Source of the DNA: Larkinella insperata
GTDB lineage: Bacteria > Bacteroidota > Bacteroidia > Cytophagales > Spirosomataceae
Assembly: GCF_026248825.1 (NCBI RefSeq)
Contig: NZ_CP110973.1
Coordinates: forward strand, 6,035,501-6,099,500
Length of the DNA: 64,000 nt
Reading direction: 5' to 3'
Below the pieces are notes generated by a model that saw only the letters and a list, made by a program, of their open reading frames with translations, ran no database searches and was not told where the DNA came from. This document shows positions 49,545 to 59,419 of the stretch, one piece after another; positions within the stretch are counted from its first letter, which is position 1, and each line of letters opens with the position of its first letter. The position numbers and the translations under genes were made by a program.

Positions 49545-50558
49545 TCAAGATGGGTATTCCAGATTTGCCCCCGTCTCCTGATGACCTTTGGGTTCGCGCA
49601 GCCGTTTCCAGCCCTCCGTTAAAAATCCAATGCCGTACCCAATCAGTTGAACAAAAGCCGCTTCTACGCTCAGGAAGGCTACTTTCCAGCTTTTTTCTTT
49701 TCGGTACGCATCCAGCAAAATCAGCCCGGAGAACACCAGTAGGGCAGACACCGCCAGTCCGAACAGAACCGGATGAATCAGCCACCAGATGGGCACCGAA
49801 AAAACGAAAAGGGTAAAAAGGGCGGGAAACGTATGCACCAACCGGAGTTCTGAAGGGTAAAACCGGGCGATGTTGATGCGGGCCCGGCCAAAAAACCGGA
49901 GCTGTCGGTAAAACTGCCCGAGACTCGTCCGGCGCTTGTGATAGATAAAAGCGTCCGGCAGCAGACCGGTTTTGAAACCCGTTTCAATAATTCGAATGGC
50001 AAATTCGATGTCTTCCCCCATCCGACTGATTTTATACCCACCAATGGTCTCGTACACCTTCCGCGAAAAGCCCATATTGAAGCTGCGTGGGTGATACTTG
50101 CCGCCCAGATTTTTCTTGCTGCCCCGAATACCGCCCGTCGTAAACGGAGAAGTCATTGAATAACTGATGGCTTTCTGGATGGGCGTAAAGTTTGGATGGG
50201 CCGCATCCGGACCGCCGTAGGCATCGAGCCAGTCGGTTTGCAGGTGCCGCTCAACGGCTTCAAAATAATGCGGAGGTACCAGCGCGTCGGAATCAAAAAT
50301 CACGAAATAATCGCTGGTGGCCCGCTCGAAGCCGTAGTTGCGGGTAAAGCCCTGCCCGCTGTTGGGCTTGAAATAATAGTGAATATTCAGCCGATTTTTA
50401 AACGACTCCACCACGCCGTCCGCCCGGTTTACCGAACCGTCTTCCACAACCACAATCTCGTCGGGCATACGGGTTTGCCGACAGAGCGAATCGAGCAGCT
50501 CGCGCAGCTCGTCCGGGCGGTTGTAAACGGGGATGATGACGGAAAATCGGAGAATCAT
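49545..50558 (-). CDS. Family 2 glycosyltransferase with C-terminal membrane helices
   Basis: 337 residues. The GT-A start FSVIIPVYNRPDELRELLDS, the acidic EDGS and the DxD-type FDSDALVPP are clear. The C-terminal 100 residues hold two or three membrane helices (TFPALFTLFVFSVPIWW, LVFSGLILLD). It should transfer a sugar from a nucleotide donor to a membrane-bound acceptor. Confidence 0.92.
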   Translation of the reverse strand: MILRFSVIIPVYNRPDELRELLDSLCRQTRMPDEIVVVEDGSVNRADGVVESFKNRLNIHYYFKPNSGQGFTRNYGFERATSDYFVIFDSDALVPPHYFEAVERHLQTDWLDAYGGPDAAHPNFTPIQKAISYSMTSPFTTGGIRGSKKNLGGKYHPRSFNMGFSRKVYETIGGYKISRMGEDIEFAIRIIETGFKTGLLPDAFIYHKRRTSLGQFYRQLRFFGRARINIARFYPSELRLVHTFPALFTLFVFSVPIWWLIHPVLFGLAVSALLVFSGLILLDAYRKEKSWKVAFLSVEAAFVQLIGYGIGFLTEGWKRLREPKGHQETGANLEYPS

Positions 50559-50600
50559 TGCTGATTGAATTAAAAAAAGTACCGGGTTAAAGGTCAGAAG

Positions 50601-51245
50601 TTAACTAGCCAGTTTCGCTTCCAGCCAGCGCTGCAGGTCTGGCACGGAGAAGAGGAGGGCATCCGGCTCCATCGAGCGTAGCAAATCCGGCTCCGCCGTT
50701 GCGGCCCAAGCCGCCGAAACAATTGCCACTCCGGCTTCCCGGCAGGCCGTTATGTCGCTGGGTGCATCGCCCACGTAAACCACTTCATCGGGTTCCAGCC
50801 CCCATTCCGTCAGGATGCGCCGGATGTTCTTTGCCTTGTGGCCTTTCGTCAAATCCCCGTGACCAATTTGTTCGAAACAGTCCTTGATTCGGTAAAAATC
50901 CAGCGAAATTAAAGCGCTTTTTAGGGCCTTGCCGGTAACGAGCGCCAGCCGGACTCCCCGCTGCCGCAGCAACGCCAGCAGTTCTTCCACCCCTTCAAAA
51001 AGCGTCGGGACCTCCGAATGGTAGGAAGTGTAGTACTCATGATAAGCCGATAGCCCTTCGTCAAACCGGTCGGGAATCAGCGACTTGATGGTTCCCTCTT
51101 CCGAAGGCCCAAACGTAGCAATAATCTCTTCATCGCTGACGGTACGGCTCAAATGCGGCTCAATTGCCATTCGGAATGCCTTGATACACAACGGAAGGGT
51201 ATCGGCCAGGGTGCCATCAAAATCAAATATTACGGCTTTTAACAT
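50601..51245 (-). CDS. HAD-family phosphatase (phosphoglycolate phosphatase-like)
   Basis: 214 residues from the ATG at 51245 (a TTG at 51260 overlaps the hemL stop). HAD motifs: AVIFDFDGTLADT (nucleophile Asp), a Thr in LALVTGKAL, Lys in KGHKAKN and VYVGDAPSDITACREAGV. The long helical cap is of the phosphoglycolate phosphatase type. The gene follows hemL by 11 bp and is probably in its operon. Confidence 0.9.
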   Translation of the reverse strand: MLKAVIFDFDGTLADTLPLCIKAFRMAIEPHLSRTVSDEEIIATFGPSEEGTIKSLIPDRFDEGLSAYHEYYTSYHSEVPTLFEGVEELLALLRQRGVRLALVTGKALKSALISLDFYRIKDCFEQIGHGDLTKGHKAKNIRRILTEWGLEPDEVVYVGDAPSDITACREAGVAIVSAAWAATAEPDLLRSMEPDALLFSVPDLQRWLEAKLAS

Positions 51246-51256
51246 GCCTTTACCGC

Positions 51257-52540
51257 TCAAATTACTTCTTTCAATGATTCTTCGTTGGCCCAGATGATCT
51301 GATCGACCAGTTCGTCGGTCAGGGCAACGGATAGAAACAGGCTTTCAAATTGCGAGGGCGCCAGGTACACACCGCGCTTGAGCATGGCCTGGAAATACCG
51401 TCCGAACAGGGCCAGATCGGCGGTTTTGGCATCAACGAAATTGGAAACGGGTCGCTCGGTCATGAACAGCGTGTACATGGAACCGATGTGGTTGATCGTA
51501 AAATTCAAGCCCAGTTTGAGCAGGCTGTTACGGAAACCTTCGGTGAGTTTGGCACCGGTTGCTTCCAGTTGCGTGTAAACCTCCGGATGCTCGTTCAGGT
51601 GGCGAAGCATGGCCAGACCGGCCGACATTGCAATGGGATTTCCCGACAAGGTTCCGGCCTGGTAAACCGGTCCGGCGGGCGAAACCATATCCATGATCTC
51701 CTGACGCCCTCCGTAGGCTCCCACCGGCATTCCTCCCCCGATAATTTTCCCCATCGTTGTCAGGTCAGGCCGGATGCCGAAACGCTCCTGAGCACCGCCT
51801 TTAGCCAGTCGAAAACCGGTCATTACTTCGTCAAAAATCAGGATAATACCGTGTTGGTCGCACAAATCCCGCAGGCCCTGCAGGAAGCCCGGATCGGGCA
51901 ACACACAGCCCATGTTACCAACAACCGGCTCCAGAATGACAGCCGCAATCTGGTTGGCGTTGACTTCGATCAGTTTTTCGACGGCCCCCAGGTCGTTGTA
52001 GGGAGCGGTTAAGGTATCCAAAGCCGTTGCTCTGGTAACACCGGGACTGTCGGGCGTCCCCATCGTTACGGCCCCACTCCCCGCGGCAATCAGAAACGAG
52101 TCGCCGTGGCCGTGGTAACAACCTTCAAATTTGATCAGCTTATCGCGTCCGGTAAACCCGCGGGCTACCCGAATGGCCGCCATCGTGGCTTCCGTACCGG
52201 AGTTGACCATCCGCACTTTCTCGACCGATGGCACCATCTCGACGATCAGTTCAGCCATTTCGACTTCTTTGCGGGTGGGCGCACCAAACGAAAACGAATG
52301 CTGTATGGCCTCCCGAACGGCTTCCTCTACCGGCTCAAACGCATGGCCCAGAATCATCGGTCCCCACGAATTGATCAGTTCAATATACCGGTTACCGTCC
52401 TCGTCGAACAGGTACGGTCCATTCGCCGATTTAATAAATAGCGGATTGCCACCCACGGCCCGAAAGGCCCGGACCGGCGAATTTACCCCGCCAGGTATCA
52501 ATGTTTTTGCTTTCTCGAAAAGTTGTTCGCTCTTTGTCAT
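51257..52540 (-). CDS. hemL: Glutamate-1-semialdehyde 2,1-aminomutase
   Basis: 427 residues. PLP aminomutase signatures include SGTEATMAAIRVARG, FEGCYHGHGDSFLI, IFDEVMTGFR and the Lys-containing TTMGKIIGGGMPVGAYGG. It makes 5-aminolevulinate for heme by the C5 pathway. A HAD phosphatase gene follows. Confidence 0.98.
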   Translation of the reverse strand: MTKSEQLFEKAKTLIPGGVNSPVRAFRAVGGNPLFIKSANGPYLFDEDGNRYIELINSWGPMILGHAFEPVEEAVREAIQHSFSFGAPTRKEVEMAELIVEMVPSVEKVRMVNSGTEATMAAIRVARGFTGRDKLIKFEGCYHGHGDSFLIAAGSGAVTMGTPDSPGVTRATALDTLTAPYNDLGAVEKLIEVNANQIAAVILEPVVGNMGCVLPDPGFLQGLRDLCDQHGIILIFDEVMTGFRLAKGGAQERFGIRPDLTTMGKIIGGGMPVGAYGGRQEIMDMVSPAGPVYQAGTLSGNPIAMSAGLAMLRHLNEHPEVYTQLEATGAKLTEGFRNSLLKLGLNFTINHIGSMYTLFMTERPVSNFVDAKTADLALFGRYFQAMLKRGVYLAPSQFESLFLSVALTDELVDQIIWANEESLKEVI

Positions 52541-52639
52541 TTTTTTACTGAGTAAAAGAAGGTTACTGCGAACGGGTAAAACGCTTCGTGGCAGGTTTAC
52601 AGCTGCCTTTCTCCCGGTCTCTCCGGCCTTCTTTTTCCA

Positions 52640-54361
52640 TTAGTTAGCTAATACAAAACGGGTTCCGTCAAACTTGATGATAGGAACCACCTGATTTTCG
52701 TTGCTGGCCGTATAGTCGTAGCCCGACAGCAGATAACCGTCTTCCGGTTCGGCCCGGAGTTGCGACCGGTTGGTTAATTCACCCCGGGTACGGGCCAGCG
52801 CGCGGCCGAAAAACAGCAGCATGTCGTACCCCTGATAGGCGTAGGTCGATGGAATCAGGTTGCGTTGCTCCAGGTATTGCTCCTCAAATTCGGTCGCCTG
52901 TGGGCGTTGCTGGTCAACAAATTCGGGATACACCAGATACAGATCGCTTTTTGAAAACGTTGATAACGGTTCCTTCACAAAGTCGAAGGCCGAGGAGGTG
53001 GCAATCACCGGCACCGCAACCTTCCGCTGGGCCAATAACCGGAGCAGCTTCGGTCCCGCTTTATCGTCGCTGCTGACCAGAAAAATATGGCCCGGCTTGC
53101 TGGTCTCAGTTACCCGAATAACCTCCGGGTCCGGGCCGATTTTTCGAAAATCCATGACGGCAAATCCCAGCCGTTTCATCTCATTCTGGTACAGGGCAGC
53201 CAGCGTCGAATCTTTGCGGGTATTTCCAAAATAAATGGCTGCTTTCCGAACGGTGGACAGCGTTCGGGCAAAGGCCGCCGTTTTGAGTGCCTGCTGGTTC
53301 AGCGAAGGCGCAGCCAGGAAAGCCTGCGGCTGGTTGGCAACCAGTTCGCTGCTGGTGGAGATTGGGTTAACCAGCAAAATATTATTTTTATTGGCAAATT
53401 CGGTAGCAATGCGGTTTGGTTCGGCGTAGAGCGGACCAATTAGCAGATCATTCTGCACGAAAGCCGGATTGTTCACCAAAGCCGTCATTTTGGATGCGTC
53501 GTTGTCTACATCATAGGCAAACAGGTTGACCGTTATCCCTTCCGACTGCAGTTTGCTCTTGGCCAGCTTCATGCCGTTGTACAAATCGAGCGCGTACTGA
53601 TTTGAACGACCCGTTGCTCCCGGATCAATTTCGTTGACCCGAAAAGGAAACAGCACTGCTACGTTGTAATAACCCTTATTCCGATTTTTTTCCGGCTTGG
53701 AAGTCGTGCTTGTGCTGGCCGTCGGCTCCGTCGTAACGGGTCGCGTGACGGGCGGTACCCCAAACCGGTTGGACAGGCGATCCGACAGTTCCAGATCAGC
53801 CGTAGCCGTCGATGTCCGCTGAATCAATCCGATCAGGGCCAGCGCCAGATTGCGATTGTCCGGAAACTCCTTCTGCATCTGCTTCAGGCGATTCAAATCG
53901 GTGATCCGGCTGTAATGCAGCGTTTCCAGCTTCCCAGCCTCCGTTTTTAACGCTGAATCACCAATACGGTTCAGGCTTTGCGCACCTTCCTCGTATTGCC
54001 CTCCTTCAAAATAAGCCGCCCCCATCAGGTAGTGGGCGTCGTCCATCATTTTCCAGTTGGGAAACCGGTCCATCAGCTGCCGCAGCATCATCCGGGCTTC
54101 TGAAAACTGTTTCAGGTTAAAATCAGCCAGTGCGTGGTAGTAATAGGCAAACGGTACAACACCACCGGAACGCAACTGGGTCAAAGGCGCCAGTTCTGCT
54201 TTCGCCTTTACATACTCCTTTTGTTGAATCAAACGCGCCCCTGACCGAAATCGGCGCTCGTTCGCATCGGTCTGCGCCAATGCCGCGTGCACAGTCGTCC
54301 ACAAAAGAAGGCTCAAACTGAACGATCGTAAACGAGTCTGAGCGTGAGAAATCAGTTTCAT
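52640..54361 (-). CDS. TPR-like plus periplasmic-binding (LppC/LpoA-like) protein
   Basis: 573 residues with a signal peptide (VHAALAQ). Residues about 30-175 are TPR-like helical repeats (ARMMLRQLMDRFPNWKMMDDAHYLMG). After a Ser/Thr-rich linker near residue 215, residues about 230-570 form a Peripla_BP_6-type ligand-binding fold (VAVLFPFRVNEIDPGATG, LLIGPLYAEPN). The pairing of TPR and receptor folds recalls LpoA, an activator of cell-wall synthesis in E. coli, but a sensing or amino-acid binding role is equally possible. Confidence 0.85.
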   Translation of the reverse strand: MKLISHAQTRLRSFSLSLLLWTTVHAALAQTDANERRFRSGARLIQQKEYVKAKAELAPLTQLRSGGVVPFAYYYHALADFNLKQFSEARMMLRQLMDRFPNWKMMDDAHYLMGAAYFEGGQYEEGAQSLNRIGDSALKTEAGKLETLHYSRITDLNRLKQMQKEFPDNRNLALALIGLIQRTSTATADLELSDRLSNRFGVPPVTRPVTTEPTASTSTTSKPEKNRNKGYYNVAVLFPFRVNEIDPGATGRSNQYALDLYNGMKLAKSKLQSEGITVNLFAYDVDNDASKMTALVNNPAFVQNDLLIGPLYAEPNRIATEFANKNNILLVNPISTSSELVANQPQAFLAAPSLNQQALKTAAFARTLSTVRKAAIYFGNTRKDSTLAALYQNEMKRLGFAVMDFRKIGPDPEVIRVTETSKPGHIFLVSSDDKAGPKLLRLLAQRKVAVPVIATSSAFDFVKEPLSTFSKSDLYLVYPEFVDQQRPQATEFEEQYLEQRNLIPSTYAYQGYDMLLFFGRALARTRGELTNRSQLRAEPEDGYLLSGYDYTASNENQVVPIIKFDGTRFVLAN

Positions 54362-54392
54362 CGGTTTGAATTGGGAAGCTGCACAAAACTAA

Positions 54393-54420
54393 CAAAACCA
54401 ACGCAGACGCGTTGGTTTTG
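54393..54420 (-). terminator. Intrinsic terminator after yidC
   Basis: A perfect 12-bp stem (54393-54404 and 54409-54420) with a 4-nt loop; on the minus strand the stem ends in T-rich sequence. It lies between yidC and the TPR/binding gene. Confidence 0.88.
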
Positions 54421-54450
54421 GTTATTAATGATAATAAATTTCGGATAAAC

Positions 54451-56292
54451 TTACTGCTTTTTCGTCCGCTTTTTAGCGTCTTCAGCCTGTTTTTTAGCTT
54501 CTTCGGCCTGCTGAAGTGAGCGTTGCAGCATCTCCTGAAACTTCGACTTCTTAACGTCGCCTTTGGCAAACTTCTTCCGGTTTTCTTCCAGCACGTCCTT
54601 GATCTTGTCTTCGTTTACAAACTTCCGAATCAGCAATTGCTGAGCGATCGTAACGACGTTAGACACGAAATAGTAAAACGTTAACCCGGCCGGGAACGAG
54701 TTCAGCACGAACATGAACATCAGCGGAAACACGTAGCCCATGGCCTTCATGTTTACCGGGCTGTTGGGCTGGGCGGGCGTCATCTGGTTGTTGTAATACG
54801 CGTACGCCAAACTCGAAGCCGTCATGAAGATTGTGAACAAACTCAGGTGCGAACCCAGGAACGGAATCGTGAACGGAAACTTGATGAACGAATCGTAGGT
54901 CGACAAGTCGTTGGACCAGAGAAACGTCTTCTGCCGCAGTTCGATCAGGTTCGGAAACAAGAAAAACAGCGACATCAGGATGGGCATCGTTGCCAGCACC
55001 GGTATACAACCGCTCAGCGGACTAACGCCCACCTGCTGGTACAGCTTCATGGTTTCCTGCTGCTGTTTGGCCATGTCGTCGCCCACTTTCTCCCGGATTG
55101 CGTTTACCTCCGGCGCCAGCACCCGCATTTTCGCCATGCTAACGTACGAGCGGTAGGTCAGCGGAGTCAGCAGCAATTTTACAAAAACCACCAGAACAAT
55201 GATCAACACCCCGTAGTTGGAGATAAACTGCTCAAGGAGGTTAAACATCGGCACAAAAAAGTACTTGTTGACCGGCTTCAGAAAAGCGTACCCCAGGTAA
55301 ACGTTGCGGTCAAATTCGGGCGCCACCTCATCAAGCAACTGGTAATCGTTCGGGCCGAAGTAAAACCGGTAATTTCCTTTTCCGCTTTTCACGTCGGCCA
55401 TCGGAATCGTCACGTCGGCAATGGCGGTTTTTACCGTAACGGAATCGTTGGGATTCACCAGGGTTTTAAAGGTGGCATTTTTAAACGCACTGCTTTCGGA
55501 AATAAATCCGGCCAGAAAGTATTTATGCTTGATGGTGAACCACTTAACGGGTTCCTCCAGGGTAGCTTCATGGTCGCTGGCGCCTTCCGACAGGCCGTCA
55601 AAATTGTCGTCGGCCGACAGGTAATTGATGGTCGCCGACTTGCGGTTTTCGGCCATGTCGTTCTCGAACTGCCGCATTTTGTCCTGCCAGAAAAACCGGA
55701 TGTCGTTGTTGGTCACCACATTGTCCAGGCCGTTCAATTTCAGATCATAATCAACCACGTAGCCTTCGGCCGGAATGGTATACGTCTGCTCGACGGATTG
55801 GTTGGGTGACAGCGCCAGTTTAAACGTGACGGTCTGGGCGTTCCCCTGAACCGCCGACTGCGCCGGTGTTGTGGTTTCAAAATACAGCTTTTCAACGTTG
55901 ACCTTGCCGCGGTTGGTGGGCAACTCCAGGGCCATCTGGCTGCTCTGTTCGTTGATCAGGATCAGCGGTTTCTGGTCGTACGTCTTGTAGTTTTTCAGCA
56001 ACACTTCCTTCACCCGTCCGCCCTGGGTGCTGAACGTCACCCGAATGTCGGAGTTTTCAACAACGATATCACGGCTTTGACCCGTTGCAGCCGCGGCAAA
56101 ATCACCGTACAGGCGCCGGGAAGCAACCGAATCCAAGGGTTGCTCAGCTTTGGGGGCAGTTTGTTGAGAAGGAGCAGAAGTCGTTTTTTCCTGTTCGGGT
56201 TTCTGTTCCGGAGCGGGCTTAGGCATGAGCAGCTGGTAGCCCAGCAGCATCCCCAGAATCAGTACAATACCAATAATTTGATTACGATCCAT
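54451..56292 (-). CDS. yidC: Membrane protein insertase YidC
   Basis: 613 residues. One N-terminal membrane helix is followed by a large periplasmic domain (residues about 60-340, SRDIVVENSDIRVTFSTQGG) and the five-helix insertase core from about residue 355 (ISNYGVLIIVLVVFVKLLLT; GCIPVLATMPILMSLF). The C-terminal tail is Lys-rich (EEAKKQAEDAKKRTKKQ), a known ribosome-binding feature. It inserts proteins into the inner membrane. It is preceded by pyrG in the same direction. Confidence 0.97.
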   Translation of the reverse strand: MDRNQIIGIVLILGMLLGYQLLMPKPAPEQKPEQEKTTSAPSQQTAPKAEQPLDSVASRRLYGDFAAAATGQSRDIVVENSDIRVTFSTQGGRVKEVLLKNYKTYDQKPLILINEQSSQMALELPTNRGKVNVEKLYFETTTPAQSAVQGNAQTVTFKLALSPNQSVEQTYTIPAEGYVVDYDLKLNGLDNVVTNNDIRFFWQDKMRQFENDMAENRKSATINYLSADDNFDGLSEGASDHEATLEEPVKWFTIKHKYFLAGFISESSAFKNATFKTLVNPNDSVTVKTAIADVTIPMADVKSGKGNYRFYFGPNDYQLLDEVAPEFDRNVYLGYAFLKPVNKYFFVPMFNLLEQFISNYGVLIIVLVVFVKLLLTPLTYRSYVSMAKMRVLAPEVNAIREKVGDDMAKQQQETMKLYQQVGVSPLSGCIPVLATMPILMSLFFLFPNLIELRQKTFLWSNDLSTYDSFIKFPFTIPFLGSHLSLFTIFMTASSLAYAYYNNQMTPAQPNSPVNMKAMGYVFPLMFMFVLNSFPAGLTFYYFVSNVVTIAQQLLIRKFVNEDKIKDVLEENRKKFAKGDVKKSKFQEMLQRSLQQAEEAKKQAEDAKKRTKKQ

Positions 56293-56310
56293 TTTTTTTG
56301 TTTAATGCCT

Positions 56311-56366
56311 AAGGTTTGAGGTTTAACGTGGTCGTCGGACGCTTGAAACGTTAAACCTCAAACTTT
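56311..56366. repeat. 19-bp inverted repeat between pyrG and yidC
   Basis: Arms 56311-56329 and 56348-56366 pair with one G-T pair (16 bp perfect core) around an 18-nt loop. It lies between two same-direction genes, 19 bp before the yidC start and 40 bp after the pyrG stop. No T-run follows. Confidence 0.9.
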
Positions 56367-56406
56367 AAACCAATTTTAGTCAGCAAAAGTACGGATAAGC
56401 CTATGC

Positions 56407-58071
56407 TTAACCAACATTTGCTGTCGTGTCGACCATGCGTTTTTCCTGCGAGTGCCCCAGCGACGCCCGCACGAACTGCACAAACAACGGATGCGGGTCC
56501 ATTACCGTGCTCCGGAGTTCGGGGTGAAACTGTACACCAACAAACCACGGATGGTTTTTCAGCTCCACAATTTCGACCAGTCCGGTTTCCGGATTGATCC
56601 CCGTCGCTGCCATTCCGGCTTTATCAAACTGAGTGAGAAATTCGTTATTGAACTCGTACCGATGACGGTGACGCTCGTTGATTTGCGTCTTTCCGTAAAT
56701 CTGATGCGCCAGTGAATCTTTCTTAATCTTACAGGGATACGCGCCCAGACGCATCGTGCCGCCTTTGTTGGTCACCTTTTTCTGGCTCTCCATCATGTCG
56801 ATAACCCGGTGCGACGCATTTGGGTTCATCTCGGCCGAGTGGGATTCGGTCCAGCCCAACACGTTCCGCGCAAATTCAATACAGGCACACTGCATCCCCA
56901 GACAAATCCCGAAGAAAGGCACACCATTTTCACGGGCGTACCGGATGGCGTTGATCTTGCCTTCGATACCGCGTTCGCCAAAACCGGGGGCCACCAGAAT
57001 ACCGTCCAGATCGCGCAGCCGCTCGGCTACCTGGTCAAAATCGCCCAGCGTTTCCGATTGAATCCACTCAATGTTAACCTTGCATTCATTTTCGGCACCA
57101 GCGTGTATAAACGCTTCAGCAATGGATTTGTACGCATCGCGCAGCTCAACGTATTTTCCGATCAGCCCAATCGTAACGCTATCGGTTGGATTTTTCAGGT
57201 GGCCCAGAAATTCCTTCCAGCTGTCGAGATCGGCGTCCTGATCGTTGTAGAGGTCGAGCATGTACAGCACCCGCTGATCAAGTTTTTCTTTCTTCATCAA
57301 CAGCGGTACGTCGTAGATCGTCTCGGCATCAATGGCTTCGATGACCGAATTAACCTGTACGTTGCAGAAGAGGGCAATTTTCCGACGGATGTCGTTGGGC
57401 AGCGGATGTTCGGTGCGGCAGACGATGATGTCGGGCTGAACTCCGTTTTCGAGCAGCATCCGAACCGAGTGCTGGGTTGGTTTGGTTTTGAGCTCGCCCG
57501 CCGACGCCAGGTACGGCACCAGGGTCAGGTGCACCACCAGCGTGTCGTGCTCGCCCAGCTCAAATTTCAACTGCCGGACAGCCTCCACAAACGGCAGCGA
57601 TTCGATGTCGCCCACGCAACCACCAATTTCGGTAATAACGATGTCGTATTCGCCGGTTTCACCCAGCAGCCGGATGTTGCGCTTGATTTCGTCGGTAATG
57701 TGGGGGACCACCTGCACCGTCCGCCCGAGGAAGTCGCCCTTGCGTTCGCGGGTGATGACGTTGTTATAAATCCGTCCCGTGGTAACGTTGTTGGCCTGCG
57801 ACGTACGAATGTTCAGGAACCGTTCGTAGTGGCCCAGGTCGAGGTCGGTTTCTGCGCCGTCGTCTGTGACGTAGCACTCACCGTGCTCGTAAGGATTGAG
57901 CGTTCCAGGATCAATATTTATATATGGATCAAATTTTTGAATCGTGACCGACAGGCCGCGAGACTGAAGCAATTTTGCCAGCGAAGAAGCGATAATGCCC
58001 TTGCCTAATGATGAAGTTACACCGCCCGTAACGAATATGTACTTAGCGGTTTTCTGACCGGATGAAGCCAT
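56407..58071 (-). CDS. pyrG: CTP synthase
   Basis: 554 residues from the ATG at 58071. The synthase domain starts KYIFVTGGVTSSLGKGI, and the glutaminase domain has FGICLGMQCACIEFARN with the catalytic Cys, and GVQFHPE. The enzyme makes CTP from UTP with glutamine. The longer frame to 58167 adds a non-conserved N-terminus. Confidence 0.98.
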   Translation of the reverse strand: MASSGQKTAKYIFVTGGVTSSLGKGIIASSLAKLLQSRGLSVTIQKFDPYINIDPGTLNPYEHGECYVTDDGAETDLDLGHYERFLNIRTSQANNVTTGRIYNNVITRERKGDFLGRTVQVVPHITDEIKRNIRLLGETGEYDIVITEIGGCVGDIESLPFVEAVRQLKFELGEHDTLVVHLTLVPYLASAGELKTKPTQHSVRMLLENGVQPDIIVCRTEHPLPNDIRRKIALFCNVQVNSVIEAIDAETIYDVPLLMKKEKLDQRVLYMLDLYNDQDADLDSWKEFLGHLKNPTDSVTIGLIGKYVELRDAYKSIAEAFIHAGAENECKVNIEWIQSETLGDFDQVAERLRDLDGILVAPGFGERGIEGKINAIRYARENGVPFFGICLGMQCACIEFARNVLGWTESHSAEMNPNASHRVIDMMESQKKVTNKGGTMRLGAYPCKIKKDSLAHQIYGKTQINERHRHRYEFNNEFLTQFDKAGMAATGINPETGLVEIVELKNHPWFVGVQFHPELRSTVMDPHPLFVQFVRASLGHSQEKRMVDTTANVG

Positions 58072-58197
58072 GTCTGAAAACGAATTGGGATTGTTACGGG
58101 ATATAAAGGTACGGAAACTTCCGGAGAAAAGGCGGGTCTGGGTCGATAAAAAGTTAATAAATTCCAATAAACGGCTGACGATCAGCAGAGCGCCCCC

Positions 58198-59178
58198 CTA
58201 AGCAACAGCCGCCATCTTGTTGTATTTGTTGCGGTATTCGATGGGCGACAGGCCGGTAATTTTTTTGAAGATCGTGCGGAACGCCTTCGTGTCGGAATAC
58301 CCCACGTCGTACATGATTTCGTTGACGTTCTTCCGGCTGATCTCCAGGTTTTTCTTGGCCGCTTCGATCTTCACGCGCTGGATGTATTCGGCAACGGTAT
58401 TGGAGGTAGCTTTCTTAAAACGGCGTTCCAGGTTCCGGCGGCCCAGGGCGTGCATCTCCGCCAGCTGATCGATGGTAATCTTGTCCTGAAAGTTGTTTTC
58501 GATAAATTCCTGCGCCTTTCTGACCGGCTCGTCCTCGTGTTCTTTCTGCCCCTGGAAAATTGTAAACGGCGACTGGGTATCCCGGTCAATTTCAATGGCA
58601 AACACCTTGGCCGACAGCACGGCGATGTCGCGACCGGCGTATTTTTCGATGAGGTACAGAATCAGGTTGAGGTACGAGAACGCCCCCCCGCTGGAATAAA
58701 TACCAAGTTCGTCGGTGATAATTTTCTCCGTCACCAGGTTGACGTCCGGAAACCACTGGCGGAAGTCGTTGGCCGCCATCCAGTGCGTTGCGCAGCTCCG
58801 CCCGCTGAGCAGCCCGGTCGACGCCAGCAGAAAGGCGCCCAGGCACAGGCTGGCCACTTCCGCTCCATTTTTGTAGTGCTGGGTAATCCAGGGAATAAAG
58901 TCCCGGTTCTTTTCAACGGCCAGCCGCAGATCGCCATCGAGGGCCGGAATGATGATTAAATCGGTTTTCGTTACTTCGTCGATCAGAACGTCGGTATGGA
59001 CCGTAAATAAACCGCCACTAAGCGGAGTTTCGTTGGAAAGCCCCACCAGTTGGACCTGAAACATGGGAGGTGCGCCTTTGGCGGCCGCAAACTGATTTAC
59101 CTGCGTAAACAGCTGGCGGGTTCCTTCCAGGCTACCTAAAATAGCCCCCTTCGGGACTAAAATCGATATATGCTTCAT
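58198..59178 (-). CDS. GlxA-like regulator (DJ-1/PfpI + AraC helix-turn-helix)
   Basis: 326 residues. The N-terminal DJ-1/PfpI-like domain has ASLCLGAFLLASTGLLSG with the nucleophile-type Cys. The C-terminal AraC helix-turn-helix has ITIDQLAEMHALGRRNLERR and YSDTKAFRTIFKKITGLSPI. It should be a transcription regulator with an unknown effector. The ligand site is not preserved enough to predict it. Confidence 0.93.
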   Translation of the reverse strand: MKHISILVPKGAILGSLEGTRQLFTQVNQFAAAKGAPPMFQVQLVGLSNETPLSGGLFTVHTDVLIDEVTKTDLIIIPALDGDLRLAVEKNRDFIPWITQHYKNGAEVASLCLGAFLLASTGLLSGRSCATHWMAANDFRQWFPDVNLVTEKIITDELGIYSSGGAFSYLNLILYLIEKYAGRDIAVLSAKVFAIEIDRDTQSPFTIFQGQKEHEDEPVRKAQEFIENNFQDKITIDQLAEMHALGRRNLERRFKKATSNTVAEYIQRVKIEAAKKNLEISRKNVNEIMYDVGYSDTKAFRTIFKKITGLSPIEYRNKYNKMAAVA

Positions 59179-59419
59179 AGCTCAAATGTAACGAAACCGA
59201 ATGTCGTAATCAACCCCGCGGATTGCCGCGTTTGCCCCTCCCCGCTCTTGCCTGAATACCGTAAATTTGCATCGTTGCTTGAGCGTCAACCGGATAAGAA
59301 GTCTGAACGGCAGGAAGGTCCGCCGGTGAAAATTCCGGAATTGATTGAACGGTTGACTTCTCACCGAAAAGCGGGCTAAACGACGCAGCCTTCTGGTTAT
59401 TTTTCTTAAACGCCACGTC

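Noticed and set aside
56809..58008. 399-codon plus-strand frame opposite pyrG
   Set aside because: It mirrors a certain CTP synthase gene and has no recognisable motif.
59170..59379. 69-codon plus-strand frame
   Set aside because: It overlaps the GlxA-like gene start, contains a promoter-like TAAATTTG box and shows no coding character.
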